From Pedobacter endophyticus (lineage in GTDB: Bacteria > Bacteroidota > Bacteroidia > Sphingobacteriales > Sphingobacteriaceae): a stretch of 64,000 nt of DNA. The notes under the pieces were generated by a model. That model made no database searches, was not told the origin of the DNA, and saw only the letters and a list, made by a program, of their open reading frames with translations. Location: the NCBI RefSeq assembly GCF_015679185.1, contig NZ_CP064939.1, positions 2,170,001-2,234,000 on the forward strand, given 5' to 3'. Position numbers and translations under genes: made by a program. Positions 42,609 to 51,500 of this stretch are shown here, piece by piece (position 1 is the first letter of the stretch; the number at the start of each line of letters is the position of its first letter).

Positions 42609-44957
42609 CTAAAACCGGCCAACAAGGCTAATTCCGTACATTTTCGGGTTGCCTAAATGTGCTGCGCCAAAATCATACGCATAATCTATATACGTTTTGT
42701 TCGCTAGGTTTCGTCCCCAGAAAAACAGATCGAATTTTCTTGCCGAAAAGCCAATCTTCGCATTGTAAATGTGATAGCCCTTTTGTTGAATTTGATTTGC
42801 CAGATCATAGAACTGGTCGCCGGTAAAAAGCCATTCGCCACGAGCAATAACGCTTAGCTGCGCTGGCTTATCTATTTGGTAAGCATACTGCAAGGCGAGC
42901 ATTGAAGTCATTTCTGGCGTATAAATTTGTTTATTACCTGCCAGATCAACCATTTCTCCGTCTTTAAACAAGGTTAGCGATTTATATTCTGCATCGGTAT
43001 ATCCGAAGTTATAATCGATACTCAAACCCTTAAACGGCTTGGCCGAAAGCTCCACATCTACTCCTTTGCTAGTCAATTTACCTGCGTTACGTGTAGTGGT
43101 TAAAGCATCGGGCAAAATTAACACCGGAATTTGAGCATCGTTAACCGAAATATAAAAAGCAGCAACATTTAAACTCAAATGCTGATCGAAGAATGTGTTC
43201 TTGAAACCAATTTCGATGTTGTTGCTATATTCGGGCTTGTAGGCATCGAGTGGTTTAGCCGTCGGGTCGGAAGCCAGTTGGGTAATTCCACCTGCTCTAA
43301 ACCCTTTTGAATAGCTTGCATAAACATTGTTGTTAGCAGTAAATGCATAGGCCAGGCTTGCCTTTGGCGAAACGGCGTTGAAATTCGCTTTTGCCGAAGT
43401 ATCGCTCTGCGTAACTATCGGATCTATACCTTCAATCAAATACTGTCCCGATGATAACAATTTCTTACGTTCATAATCGTATCGCAGCCCTGCATTAGCA
43501 GTTAATTTATCCGTAATATGATAAGAAACCTGCCCGAAAGCGGCCACGCCCAAACCCTTGCCCGAGTTGATAGTTACCGCCGTAGTGTTCGGTTCTGCGC
43601 CGTAAAACGCACCGTCGGCACCAAAAAACGATCCTTGCTTTACCGGATTGTTTTGATAGAAACCGTACAGACCAGCTACCCAATTAAATCTCGATTGATT
43701 GTTTGCAGGCGAGCTAAATTTAAACTCCTGCGTGTAAACCTGAACCTTATTCCAATCCTTACCATAATTATTTACAATTGAAACAATATCAGCCGGAGAA
43801 AAATCGCCGTCAATTGGTTGTCGGTAATACCTGTAATTTGATTGATAAGCGGTTTGAGAACTAAAGTTAAAATGGTCGCCCGCATAGTTGGCGGATAGCG
43901 ATGCATTAAATAAATTATCGACCATTTCTGTTGTAGAATTCTGGTTTAACTGAAACGGATTGTTCAATGCTTCCTCAACCGAACCCGCTAAAGGGAATGT
44001 ACCATTATTTCTGTTCTCGTTATGCTTCACATTCAGCGTTAAATCGAATTTGGATGACGCCAGGAATTTCAGGTAATAATTACCTAAAAACCCGTGTAGC
44101 TTATCGAATTTGGTATTGTTGAACGTATTGGTATAAAAACCATCTTGCCTGTTCAGCAAACCTGCCGCACCAAAGAACAATTTATCTTTAACCAGCGGCG
44201 TGCGGATGCCCAAACTGTAGCGTTGCTGACCATAATCGGCAATATCGATGCCTGCAAAACCTGTTGTATAATTAGTCGGTTTTTTGGTGATGATATTAAT
44301 TACGCCTCCCATGGCGTTGCGACCGTACAACGTTCCCTGTGGGCCGCGTAAAACCTCTATCCGTTCTACGTCAAACAAACTGGCGATATAAGTATCTAAG
44401 CCGAATTGATTTACGCCATCTATATAGGTGGCAACAGCAGGATCGTAAGATGTGGTTCCAATACCACGAATGGAAGTGACGTTTCTTCCGTCGCCCGGAT
44501 TACTGCTATAAAGGTTAGGAACTATCGTGGTTAAATCCTTTGTATTCAAAATTCGGAAATCGCTAACGTCGGATGCAGAAAAAGCGGTTACGCTTGCTGG
44601 GATATTCTTCAAATCTTCTTCCGTTTTTTGTGCGGTAACCGTTACTTCATCTAATTTCGAATTGCTTTCGGTTAACACTACAGCTACCGTTTGCTCGTTG
44701 AGAATGGTTTTTACCACACTTGCATAGCCAATGGCACTAAATTTCAGACTCAGCTTTCCAGATGGAACATCATTTAATTCAAAACGGCCCTGGGCGTCGG
44801 TACTGGTACTGAGGTTGGTGTTTAATACCTGAACGGTTACGCGGGCAATGCCGCTGTTATCGGCGTCTTTTACGGTGCCCGATAGTTTGTTTCGCTGTGC
44901 ATCCGCTGCAAAGCAGGTTAATAAGAATAGGCTTACTAACAAAAGGGTTCTCTTCAT
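42609..44957 (-). CDS. TonB-dependent outer-membrane receptor
   Basis: 782 aa. The Sec signal peptide is MKRTLLLVSLFLLTCFAADA. A carboxypeptidase-regulatory-like beta-sandwich covers about 24-105, a TonB box-like EVTVTA follows, then a plug (about 120-225, with GIGTTSYDPAVATYIDGV and VEVLRGPQGTLYGRNAMGGVIN-type segments) and a 22-strand barrel ending in GRF. At under 800 residues and without an adjacent SusD, it belongs to the FecA/CirA-like receptors, not the SusC type. It imports a siderophore, cofactor or small glycan across the outer membrane with TonB energy; the ligand is unknown. It is upstream of nothing obvious on its strand and separated by repeats from the propeller/cytochrome genes. 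Confidence 0.9.
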   Translation of the reverse strand: MKRTLLLVSLFLLTCFAADAQRNKLSGTVKDADNSGIARVTVQVLNTNLSTSTDAQGRFELNDVPSGKLSLKFSAIGYASVVKTILNEQTVAVVLTESNSKLDEVTVTAQKTEEDLKNIPASVTAFSASDVSDFRILNTKDLTTIVPNLYSSNPGDGRNVTSIRGIGTTSYDPAVATYIDGVNQFGLDTYIASLFDVERIEVLRGPQGTLYGRNAMGGVINIITKKPTNYTTGFAGIDIADYGQQRYSLGIRTPLVKDKLFFGAAGLLNRQDGFYTNTFNNTKFDKLHGFLGNYYLKFLASSKFDLTLNVKHNENRNNGTFPLAGSVEEALNNPFQLNQNSTTEMVDNLFNASLSANYAGDHFNFSSQTAYQSNYRYYRQPIDGDFSPADIVSIVNNYGKDWNKVQVYTQEFKFSSPANNQSRFNWVAGLYGFYQNNPVKQGSFFGADGAFYGAEPNTTAVTINSGKGLGVAAFGQVSYHITDKLTANAGLRYDYERKKLLSSGQYLIEGIDPIVTQSDTSAKANFNAVSPKASLAYAFTANNNVYASYSKGFRAGGITQLASDPTAKPLDAYKPEYSNNIEIGFKNTFFDQHLSLNVAAFYISVNDAQIPVLILPDALTTTRNAGKLTSKGVDVELSAKPFKGLSIDYNFGYTDAEYKSLTLFKDGEMVDLAGNKQIYTPEMTSMLALQYAYQIDKPAQLSVIARGEWLFTGDQFYDLANQIQQKGYHIYNAKIGFSARKFDLFFWGRNLANKTYIDYAYDFGAAHLGNPKMYGISLVGRF

Positions 44958-45198
44958 TTTTAATTTTTATTGATTTTTAAAGCGAAAGGCTGGTGTTTAT
45001 TCCAATACTACCGTTGTTGTCATCCGATAGCTATCGGATCTGAGCGCAGCGAAGACCGCAAAGCAGCTACGAAGTAAATCTGTTCCCTATTTTGCACTGC
45101 CCTTCGTTAACTCACTTTCCTTGGGCAGTGGGTTGTTGGCGTTTTGCATTTCTTCGCCTGGGGATTCTTCACTGCGTTCAGAATGACAGCAAAACATG
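44958..45198. other. Intergenic repeats upstream of the TonB receptor
   Basis: It holds CCGATAGCTATCGG (45024-45037) and a stretch ending GGATTCTTCACTGCGTTCAGAATGACA that resembles 49143-49168. No gene or convincing promoter was found. Confidence 0.5.
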
Positions 45199-45275
45199 AA
45201 CGGTCGTCATTGCGAGGCACGAAGCAATCTCCTTGAAATGCCAGTTGTGAGATTGCTTCGTGCCTCGCAATGACG
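45199..45275. repeat. CATTGCGAGGCACGAAGCAATC inverted repeat
   Basis: Starting GAACGGTCGTCA, it contains a perfect 25-bp inverted repeat: GTCATTGCGAGGCACGAAGC at the left is matched at 45251-45275 by AGATTGCTTCGTGCCTCGCA..., with a 20-nt loop. Related copies are at 40236 and, degenerate, near 23640. Confidence 0.85.
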
Positions 45276-45326
45276 AATGGCTAATTTAAATTCGTTTCCA
45301 CCACCGTTTTAACAACAAATCGAACT

Positions 45327-47285
45327 TTATTTATCTAACGAGTTAATCCAGGCGGCGATTTTTAAAGCTTCGGCCTTGGTTACCTGCGGCATTGGCGGCA
45401 TTTCTGTTGAATAACCCGGCCAGTTTTGCGGCTGCGGATTGTGAATCAACTGGAAAATCTTTTCTGCCGAGTACTTGCGTTTTGCAATATCAACGAACGG
45501 TGGGCCGATTTGTCTTTTAGTTTGATTATGGCAGGCTAAACAGGTATTTTTGGTTAGCAAACCCTCTACTTCTTTAAAGGTTGGCGCTTTGGCGGAAGTT
45601 GTTGTCGCCGTTTTGGCAGCAGTTGGCTTCTTTGCTTCGGGCATTCTCCCTGCGGCAACTTTCGGAATTGCAGTCTTTTTTGGAGTTGGTGCTGCAGCAG
45701 AGTTTTTTGTGCTTACCTCGTTCATTGAAAGCTTAGCTCCGTCTGGAATTTGATTTAAGGTGTAATAGGCCACGGGATGAATAAGCGAATAAAAACCGTC
45801 TTGAGATCTTACTCCATCCAACGTTAGCGTGTGAATGTAATACTGGCGGAGGTTGGGAATGATAATTCGAGCCCGTAATCCATCTGCCGATACTTTTACA
45901 CCAGAAATTTTTAACTTCTCCGTATTTACCGGAGGTGAACCATACACCGGATGATATTTGTAAATGAAACTTTCGGCATTGTATGAAGCCAAATCCTCTG
46001 CCGATTTACGGTCGACACGCATGGTAAAATCAACTTCAAAACCATCGGGCATTGCCCTTACGGCTTTCATTTCGAAAGGCATTTTATTGTTGTAAACTAA
46101 TTTTTCTAATCCTTCGTTCGCGTCGCCTGCCGAGCCCCATCCGCGGTTGGTTTCGCCAACAAATAAAGAACCGTCGGTTCCCCATTCTAAACGCAAAACG
46201 CCCGAACGGAAGCCTTTACGGAACAAGAAAGCGGCACCTTGTTCTTCGCCTTTTACGGTTTCCAAGAAAATCCTCGAAATGATACTCATTCCCTGATCGC
46301 CTACTAAAATTTGGCCAGCAAATGGCCCAAAGGTATTTTCCGGAATCTTTACAGGCTCAGCAGATGAGATGCCCAAAATTCCGTAAGGCAACCAAACAGA
46401 TGGCAAACGCAGTTCGGGGAAAGTCTTCTTCATATCGAACAAAGTTTTGAAGTTCTCATTCACCCGGTTTTCAGGCTTAATGTATCTTCCCTGCTCATTT
46501 TTGATTCTTCGCTCATCCATTTGAGAGTAGAAAAAGTCTGATTGTAGCTTTACGGGAGAGTTAGGCAGGGTTGTCCACCTTAAACTTGCCGGATGCCCCA
46601 TAAAATCACCTTTATTTACTTTCCATAAACCCCCTGAGCCTACCCAGTCGCCCTGGTTTTCGGTGTAATAGAATTTACCATCAATTGTACCAATGCCCGC
46701 CGGCGAACGGAAACCAGCAGCATAAGGCGTCATTTTTCCGTCTTCGGTAATGTTCATTGCCCACCCACGCATAGGTACGCGGCTTTCGGCCCTCCACCAT
46801 TCTTCATCGCCAAAGGCTACGTTTCCGGTTACCATGAAAGTACCGTCGGGCATCAACTTTGGCCCAAAGCTATATTCGTGGTAATGACCGCTTAATGGCC
46901 ATGCGTACACTGTTTCATATACATCGGCCTTTCCATCCTGATCTTTATCTACCAGTTTGGTCAGTTCACCGCGTTGCGCCACATAAAGTGCACCATCTTT
47001 ATAGGCAATGCCCAAAATTTCATGTAAACCGTATGCAAACCTGCGCCAATATGGCTTAACACTTGTTGGGTTTTCTACAATATAAACGTCTCCACGGCGG
47101 GTAGACACAGCTAAATCGCCATTTGGCATCGTTACCAAACCACCTACTTCTAAAATCGGTCCTTCGGGTACGCATACCTTGCTTATCTTAAAAAAATCTT
47201 CTTCTTTGGGTGTTTCTTGAGCAAGCACTGCAGAGAAGCTAAAACTTAATGCCAGTATGGCTAATTTCTTAAATGTATTTCTCAT
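45327..47285 (-). CDS. Secreted beta-propeller dehydrogenase-like protein with C-terminal cytochrome c domain
   Basis: 652 aa. The signal peptide ends near residue 22 (SAVLAQ). A beta-propeller of the glucose/sorbosone dehydrogenase-NHL type covers about 40-400 (GGLVTMPNGDLAVSTRRGDVYIV, GFRSPAGIGTIDGKFYYTENQG, GQILVGDQGMS). A beta-sandwich follows to about 520, then an Ala/Lys/Pro-rich linker and a class I cytochrome c domain with one haem site CLACH (about 578) and a Met-ligand segment EMPPMP. It could oxidise a sugar in the periplasm and pass electrons on. PQQ-binding residues cannot be verified by eye, so enzymatic activity is inference. It lies 10 nt downstream of the DUF1080 gene: one operon. 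Confidence 0.78.
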   Translation of the reverse strand: MRNTFKKLAILALSFSFSAVLAQETPKEEDFFKISKVCVPEGPILEVGGLVTMPNGDLAVSTRRGDVYIVENPTSVKPYWRRFAYGLHEILGIAYKDGALYVAQRGELTKLVDKDQDGKADVYETVYAWPLSGHYHEYSFGPKLMPDGTFMVTGNVAFGDEEWWRAESRVPMRGWAMNITEDGKMTPYAAGFRSPAGIGTIDGKFYYTENQGDWVGSGGLWKVNKGDFMGHPASLRWTTLPNSPVKLQSDFFYSQMDERRIKNEQGRYIKPENRVNENFKTLFDMKKTFPELRLPSVWLPYGILGISSAEPVKIPENTFGPFAGQILVGDQGMSIISRIFLETVKGEEQGAAFLFRKGFRSGVLRLEWGTDGSLFVGETNRGWGSAGDANEGLEKLVYNNKMPFEMKAVRAMPDGFEVDFTMRVDRKSAEDLASYNAESFIYKYHPVYGSPPVNTEKLKISGVKVSADGLRARIIIPNLRQYYIHTLTLDGVRSQDGFYSLIHPVAYYTLNQIPDGAKLSMNEVSTKNSAAAPTPKKTAIPKVAAGRMPEAKKPTAAKTATTTSAKAPTFKEVEGLLTKNTCLACHNQTKRQIGPPFVDIAKRKYSAEKIFQLIHNPQPQNWPGYSTEMPPMPQVTKAEALKIAAWINSLDK

Positions 47286-47295
47286 GTTATCTCAA

Positions 47296-48705
47296 TTAAA
47301 ACAAAATGGTATAATTTAACTTATCGCCCAGGGCAACAATCATTTCTTTTTTGCCATCAACATCTCTAATTACGGGCTTTGCAGATCCATCGGCCAATTG
47401 TATGTAATAAGATTTATCATCAATCAGGTATAATCCCTTTGATACTTCTTCGATATTGGAAGCGGAGGCCAGCAAGAAATAAAGGTCTTTTGAAGGCTTA
47501 TCTACTGAAACCGCTCTGCTCAAACCTTGTCCGTTGGCCATTACCTTAACGGCATCTGTAACATGGGTTCCGTTGATGGTATACTTAAATTCCGGGCGAT
47601 CCTGGTCGTCCATAACATAGCCTTTCGGTTTAAAACCAGTTCCGGCTGTATCTGCAATCCATTTGTCGTTTTCGTTGGCGAGCTTAGCAATGGCCAAAAC
47701 CGGCTTGGTGGTAAAACGGGTAATACTGCCCAAAGGACGAGAGGTGCCGTTACCGCGACCATCCCACATGGGCGTCGCATCGATAAAGTTTCCGTGCCAG
47801 CCTTGCAGCAATGTGCCGTTATCCAAATCGTAACTATAGGCTACTTTTTCAGGTCCGCCAACTGAAATGGCATGCACTGAACGTACTCCCCTTACCACGT
47901 CTACAAAGCTTCTGATCATGTTATTACTTGGTGCATCGATGTAAATGGGATCGGCACCACCGTTCTGATTGGCTTTGGGCATATCAGAAAGTTCTTTTAT
48001 TTCGATATTCCGGAAAGCTACAGTTCCGTGGTCGCCTTGCAAACGCAAAGGGCCTTTTGCTTTCTCGAGGCTGGCAGCACCGCGGGTTGCACCGAACAAT
48101 TCAACGTTTTCGTGAATGGTTACACCGTTTAATTCGATACTTACAATTTTGGCATTTTCAGTTTTTTTGCCTGAACCGTCGAATTTTGGCGCCTGAAAAA
48201 TAATTTTGATGTGTTGCCACAATCCCGGCGCCTTGCTTGCGTTTTGGCGAGGTGCGATTCCGCCGAAACCTTTTTCGGCCTCGGGCTTTGAATCATCCCA
48301 ACGCTGGTAAATACCGCCATTGTTTGATGAGGTGGCGTTTTTTAAACCCCAGGCATCGTCGATCTGAATTTCGTAGTTTCCTTGAAGATAAATGCCCGAA
48401 TTTGTGCCTTTGGCGGTTAGATAATCCAGCTCTACGGCAACATCGCCGTATTCGTTAGTGGTGTATAGGTCTGAACCGGGTTTTTTGCCCGACGACTGGT
48501 TGATGAGGATTCCATCTCCCTTACTTGTTTTTAACACATTGTCGGCGTTTAAATCGGCGAATGCATTTCCAACTATCGACCAGGAGTTACCGGGATTTTT
48601 AAATGCAGAAAGATCTTTAAGATCAAGGCGTTGGCCATGGGCCAGTAAGGTTGCGCCCAACCAAAGTATGGTTGCGCAACTCGCCCTTAAGACGTTTATT
48701 TTCAT
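47296..48705 (-). CDS. DUF1080 protein (3-keto-disaccharide hydrolase family), extended
   Basis: 469 aa with a signal peptide (cleavage near LLAHGQ). Residues about 30-240 form the concanavalin-like DUF1080 domain (NSGIYLQGNYEIQIDD, GGIYQRWDDSKPEAEKGFGG, GPLRLQGDHGTVAFRNIEIKEL). DUF1080 enzymes cleave 3-keto-glycosides made by a partner oxidoreductase. Residues about 240-469 form a second beta-rich domain I cannot name (VKVMANGQGLSRAVSVDKPSKDLYFLLAS...). The downstream gene encodes a cytochrome-linked propeller, which could supply the oxidation step. A perfect palindrome lies 113 nt upstream. Confidence 0.82.
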   Translation of the reverse strand: MKINVLRASCATILWLGATLLAHGQRLDLKDLSAFKNPGNSWSIVGNAFADLNADNVLKTSKGDGILINQSSGKKPGSDLYTTNEYGDVAVELDYLTAKGTNSGIYLQGNYEIQIDDAWGLKNATSSNNGGIYQRWDDSKPEAEKGFGGIAPRQNASKAPGLWQHIKIIFQAPKFDGSGKKTENAKIVSIELNGVTIHENVELFGATRGAASLEKAKGPLRLQGDHGTVAFRNIEIKELSDMPKANQNGGADPIYIDAPSNNMIRSFVDVVRGVRSVHAISVGGPEKVAYSYDLDNGTLLQGWHGNFIDATPMWDGRGNGTSRPLGSITRFTTKPVLAIAKLANENDKWIADTAGTGFKPKGYVMDDQDRPEFKYTINGTHVTDAVKVMANGQGLSRAVSVDKPSKDLYFLLASASNIEEVSKGLYLIDDKSYYIQLADGSAKPVIRDVDGKKEMIVALGDKLNYTILF

Positions 48706-48817
48706 ATTTGGTTTTTTAAAATAGCCGGGAATCAGGAAACTGTAGCCTAAAGCCCGCTTATCTGTTTAATAGTTTGTTTGTGCAGTCAGTTGACCACGAA
48801 AAATGAGGTTATCAATT

Positions 48818-48850
48818 AGAGAAGTCAAGTTTTTAAAACTTGACTTCTCT
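48818..48850. repeat. Perfect 16-bp palindrome upstream of the DUF1080 operon
   Basis: AGAGAAGTCAAGTTTT, one T, then AAAACTTGACTTCTCT is an uninterrupted inverted repeat. GAGAAGTCAAGTTTTT is also the left arm of the terminator at 18053. There is no T-tract here, so it is not a standard terminator; operator or repeat are both possible. Confidence 0.75.
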
Positions 48851-48955
48851 GTTGGGGATTTTGTTTGTCATCCTGAGTAATAATTATCTAGCGAAAAAAT
48901 CAATATGATTGACGATTCTTTTAGGATCAATCGCGTGAGTTTCTCTAAAAGGAGT

Positions 48956-49052
48956 CGTCATTTCGACCGAAGTGCTCCATGGGAGCTCCATTGGAGAGAA
49001 ATCTTTGCGCAAAGTTAGGTTCAAAGATTTCTCGGCTGCGCTCGAAATGACG
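48956..49052. repeat. CGTCATTTCGA inverted-repeat element, copy 2
   Basis: The ends CGTCATTTCGACCGAAG and CGGCTGCGCTCGAAATGACG are inverted, with GAGAAATCTTTGCGCAAAG and AAAGATTTCTC arms inside. It is related in reverse orientation to 42041-42138. It sits in the gap between a GH92 gene and the DUF1080 operon, followed by a TTCACTTCGTTCAGAATGAC repeat fragment. Confidence 0.7.
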
Positions 49053-49177
49053 ATTTTGAATCTGCAAATACTTCTTACTATTCCCACTCACTCGCCCTCT
49101 TTTGGCACTGCGGCTTCGACGTACTGCGTTTCATCGCTTGCGGATTCTTCACTTCGTTCAGAATGACAACTCTATTC

Positions 49178-51466
49178 TTATTTCTCTGTCGATAATGAAT
49201 AAGGGAAATCAACCGGGTTTGAGCCTCTGGTTTTGTTTGGCATAGCGCCCATATTGAAATTCAACACTGCACCTTTTTGCAAACCGCTGTGGCTGATCCA
49301 GTTTTTAGAATACGGCTTTCCGTTCATTTGTAACGACTGTACATAACGATTGTTATCGCTATTTGCAGGCGCATTAATGGTTACCTTTTTGCCGTTATCT
49401 AATGTAATGGTTACTTTCTTAAATAAAGGAGCGCCCAAAACATACTGATCTACTGCAGGCGTAACCGGGTAAAAGCCCATGGCCGAAAATACATACCATG
49501 CCGATGTTTGTCCGTTATCTTCGTCGCCGCAATAACCATCTGGTGTAGCCTTGTACATTCTGTTCATGGTTTCGCGAACCCAATATTGCGTTTTATATGG
49601 TGCACCACCGTAGTTGTACAAATAAATCATGTGTTGAATCGGCTGGTTTCCGTGTGCATATTGCCCCATGTTTGCAATTTGCATTTCGCGGATTTCGTGT
49701 ATAACGCCGCCGTAAGCACTTTCATCAAATACCGGAGGCATAGAAAACACTGAATCTAGTTTGGTTACAAATTTCTCATGGCCACCCATCAATCTGGCTA
49801 AACCATCAATATCTTGAAAAACCGACCAGGTATAATGCCAGCTGTTGCCTTCGGTAAAGGCACCGCCCCATTTAAAAGGACTGAAGGGGCTTTGGAAAGT
49901 TCCATCTTGATTTTTGCCACGCATTAAGCCCGATGCTGGATCGAAAAGATTTTTATAGTTCATGGCCCTTTTCTTATAAATATCAATTTCTGATGCTGGT
50001 TTGCCCAACGCTCTTCCCAATTGATAGATGGTAAAATCATCATAAGCGTACTCAAGGGTTTTAGCCGCGTTCTCGTTTTTCTTCACATCAAAAGGAACAT
50101 AACCCAACTCATTGTAATATTTAACTCCATCGCGACCAACGGCTTCCATTGGGCCTTCGTTGTTGGCACCATGTTTTAATGCCTGCCATAAAGTTTCGAT
50201 ATCGTAACCACGCATGCCTTTAATATAAGCATCAGAAACTACAGATGCCGAGTTATTGCCCACCATAATGTTGGCGTAACCCGGGCTGCTCCACTCTGGC
50301 AACCAACCGCCTTCTTTGTAATCGTTGATTAAGCCTTGTTGCATTTCTTTGTTTATCGACGGATAAACGAGGTTTAAGAATGGGTACAATGCCCTGAAGG
50401 TATCCCAAAAACCTGTTCCCGCAAACATGTAACCCGGCAAAACCTGTCCGTTGTAAGGACTGTAGTGAACAATTTGATTTTGAGCATCCAATTCGTATAA
50501 CTTGTTAGGGAAAAACAAGGTGCGGTATAAGCATGAGTAGAAAGTGCGCATTTGATCGATGGTACCGCCCTCAACTTCAATTTTGCTTAAAGTTTTATTC
50601 CAAATGGCACGGCCTTTTGCTTTTGTAGCATCGAAACCATCGTTGCCCAATTCTCTTTTTAGGTTTAAATCGGCTTGCTCGAAACTGATAAACGACGAAG
50701 CGACTTTAGCAATTACCTGCTCGCCTTTTTGTGTGGCGAACCCGATAACGGCACCTGCATGATCTACCGTCAATTCTAAGTCTTTATCATTTAATTTTTT
50801 GTCATCCCAGGTTTTAGCCATTTTGAAATCCTTGTTGAAATAGATTACAAAGTAGTTTCTAAAGTTTTTGGGAAGCGGGCCACGGGCATATTTAGAGGTG
50901 TAGCCTATAATTTTTCGTTCGGCAGGGATAATTTTGATGTACGATCCTTTGTTTTGCGCATCGATTACCACAAACGAGCTATCTGTTTTAGGAAAGGTAA
51001 ACCTAAACTGGGCAGCTCTTTCTGTTGGTGTTATTTCGGTCGTTACATCGGCATCGGCCAGGTAAACGCTGTAATAATAAGGTTTAGAAATTTCGGCCTT
51101 GTGGCTAAACCAGCTTGCTCTGTCGTCATCATTGAAGGCCAGTTTACCTGTAACCGGCATAATAGAAAATGCACCGTAATCGTTCATCCATGGCGATGGC
51201 TGATGGGTTTGTTTAAAGCCACGAATTTTATCTGCATCGTAAACATAGGCCCATCCGTCGCCGTTTTTGCCGGTTTGCGGTGTCCACATATTCATTCCCC
51301 AAGGCAAACCAATTGCCGGGTAGGTGTTACCATTTGACAGGCTTGGCTTGGATTGCGTTCCCATCAGCGGATTTATCCAGTCGACAGGATCTGTAATTTT
51401 GCCAACGTTTTGTGCAAAGCTGGTTGAGGCAGCAAAGCTTAATAGGGCGATAAAAAGTTTTTTCAT
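49178..51466 (-). CDS. GH92 alpha-mannosidase, copy 1
   Basis: 762 aa with a Sec signal peptide (MKKLFIALLSFAASTSFA). An N-terminal beta-sandwich starts at WINPLMGTQSKPSLSNGNTYPA, then comes the (alpha/alpha)6 domain. GH92 hallmarks are GTGFWDTFRALYPFLNL, YGGVIHEIREM, GQYAHGNQPIQHMIYLYNY and GYCGDEDNGQTSAWYVFSAMGFYPV, where the GDEDNGQ Asp is the base region. These are Ca2+-dependent exo-mannosidases acting on N-glycans or fungal mannan; the HE pair in VIHEIREM fits alpha-1,2-specific members as I recall them. It is the last gene of an operon after the BSP, BSP and fucosidase genes. About 60% of its motifs recur in the copy at 55569. Confidence 0.92.
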   Translation of the reverse strand: MKKLFIALLSFAASTSFAQNVGKITDPVDWINPLMGTQSKPSLSNGNTYPAIGLPWGMNMWTPQTGKNGDGWAYVYDADKIRGFKQTHQPSPWMNDYGAFSIMPVTGKLAFNDDDRASWFSHKAEISKPYYYSVYLADADVTTEITPTERAAQFRFTFPKTDSSFVVIDAQNKGSYIKIIPAERKIIGYTSKYARGPLPKNFRNYFVIYFNKDFKMAKTWDDKKLNDKDLELTVDHAGAVIGFATQKGEQVIAKVASSFISFEQADLNLKRELGNDGFDATKAKGRAIWNKTLSKIEVEGGTIDQMRTFYSCLYRTLFFPNKLYELDAQNQIVHYSPYNGQVLPGYMFAGTGFWDTFRALYPFLNLVYPSINKEMQQGLINDYKEGGWLPEWSSPGYANIMVGNNSASVVSDAYIKGMRGYDIETLWQALKHGANNEGPMEAVGRDGVKYYNELGYVPFDVKKNENAAKTLEYAYDDFTIYQLGRALGKPASEIDIYKKRAMNYKNLFDPASGLMRGKNQDGTFQSPFSPFKWGGAFTEGNSWHYTWSVFQDIDGLARLMGGHEKFVTKLDSVFSMPPVFDESAYGGVIHEIREMQIANMGQYAHGNQPIQHMIYLYNYGGAPYKTQYWVRETMNRMYKATPDGYCGDEDNGQTSAWYVFSAMGFYPVTPAVDQYVLGAPLFKKVTITLDNGKKVTINAPANSDNNRYVQSLQMNGKPYSKNWISHSGLQKGAVLNFNMGAMPNKTRGSNPVDFPYSLSTEK

Positions 51467-51500
51467 TGTTATTGATCTCGTTGTTGTGTGTTATATTTGG

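Noticed and set aside
42609..44957. SusC-type receptor of a polysaccharide utilisation locus
   Set aside because: The protein is too short for SusC (~1000 residues), lacks an adjacent SusD, and its plug sequence is of the general siderophore/cofactor receptor kind.
48818..48850. Rho-independent terminator
   Set aside because: The stem is perfect, but neither side is followed by a T-tract and it lies upstream, not downstream, of the nearest gene.
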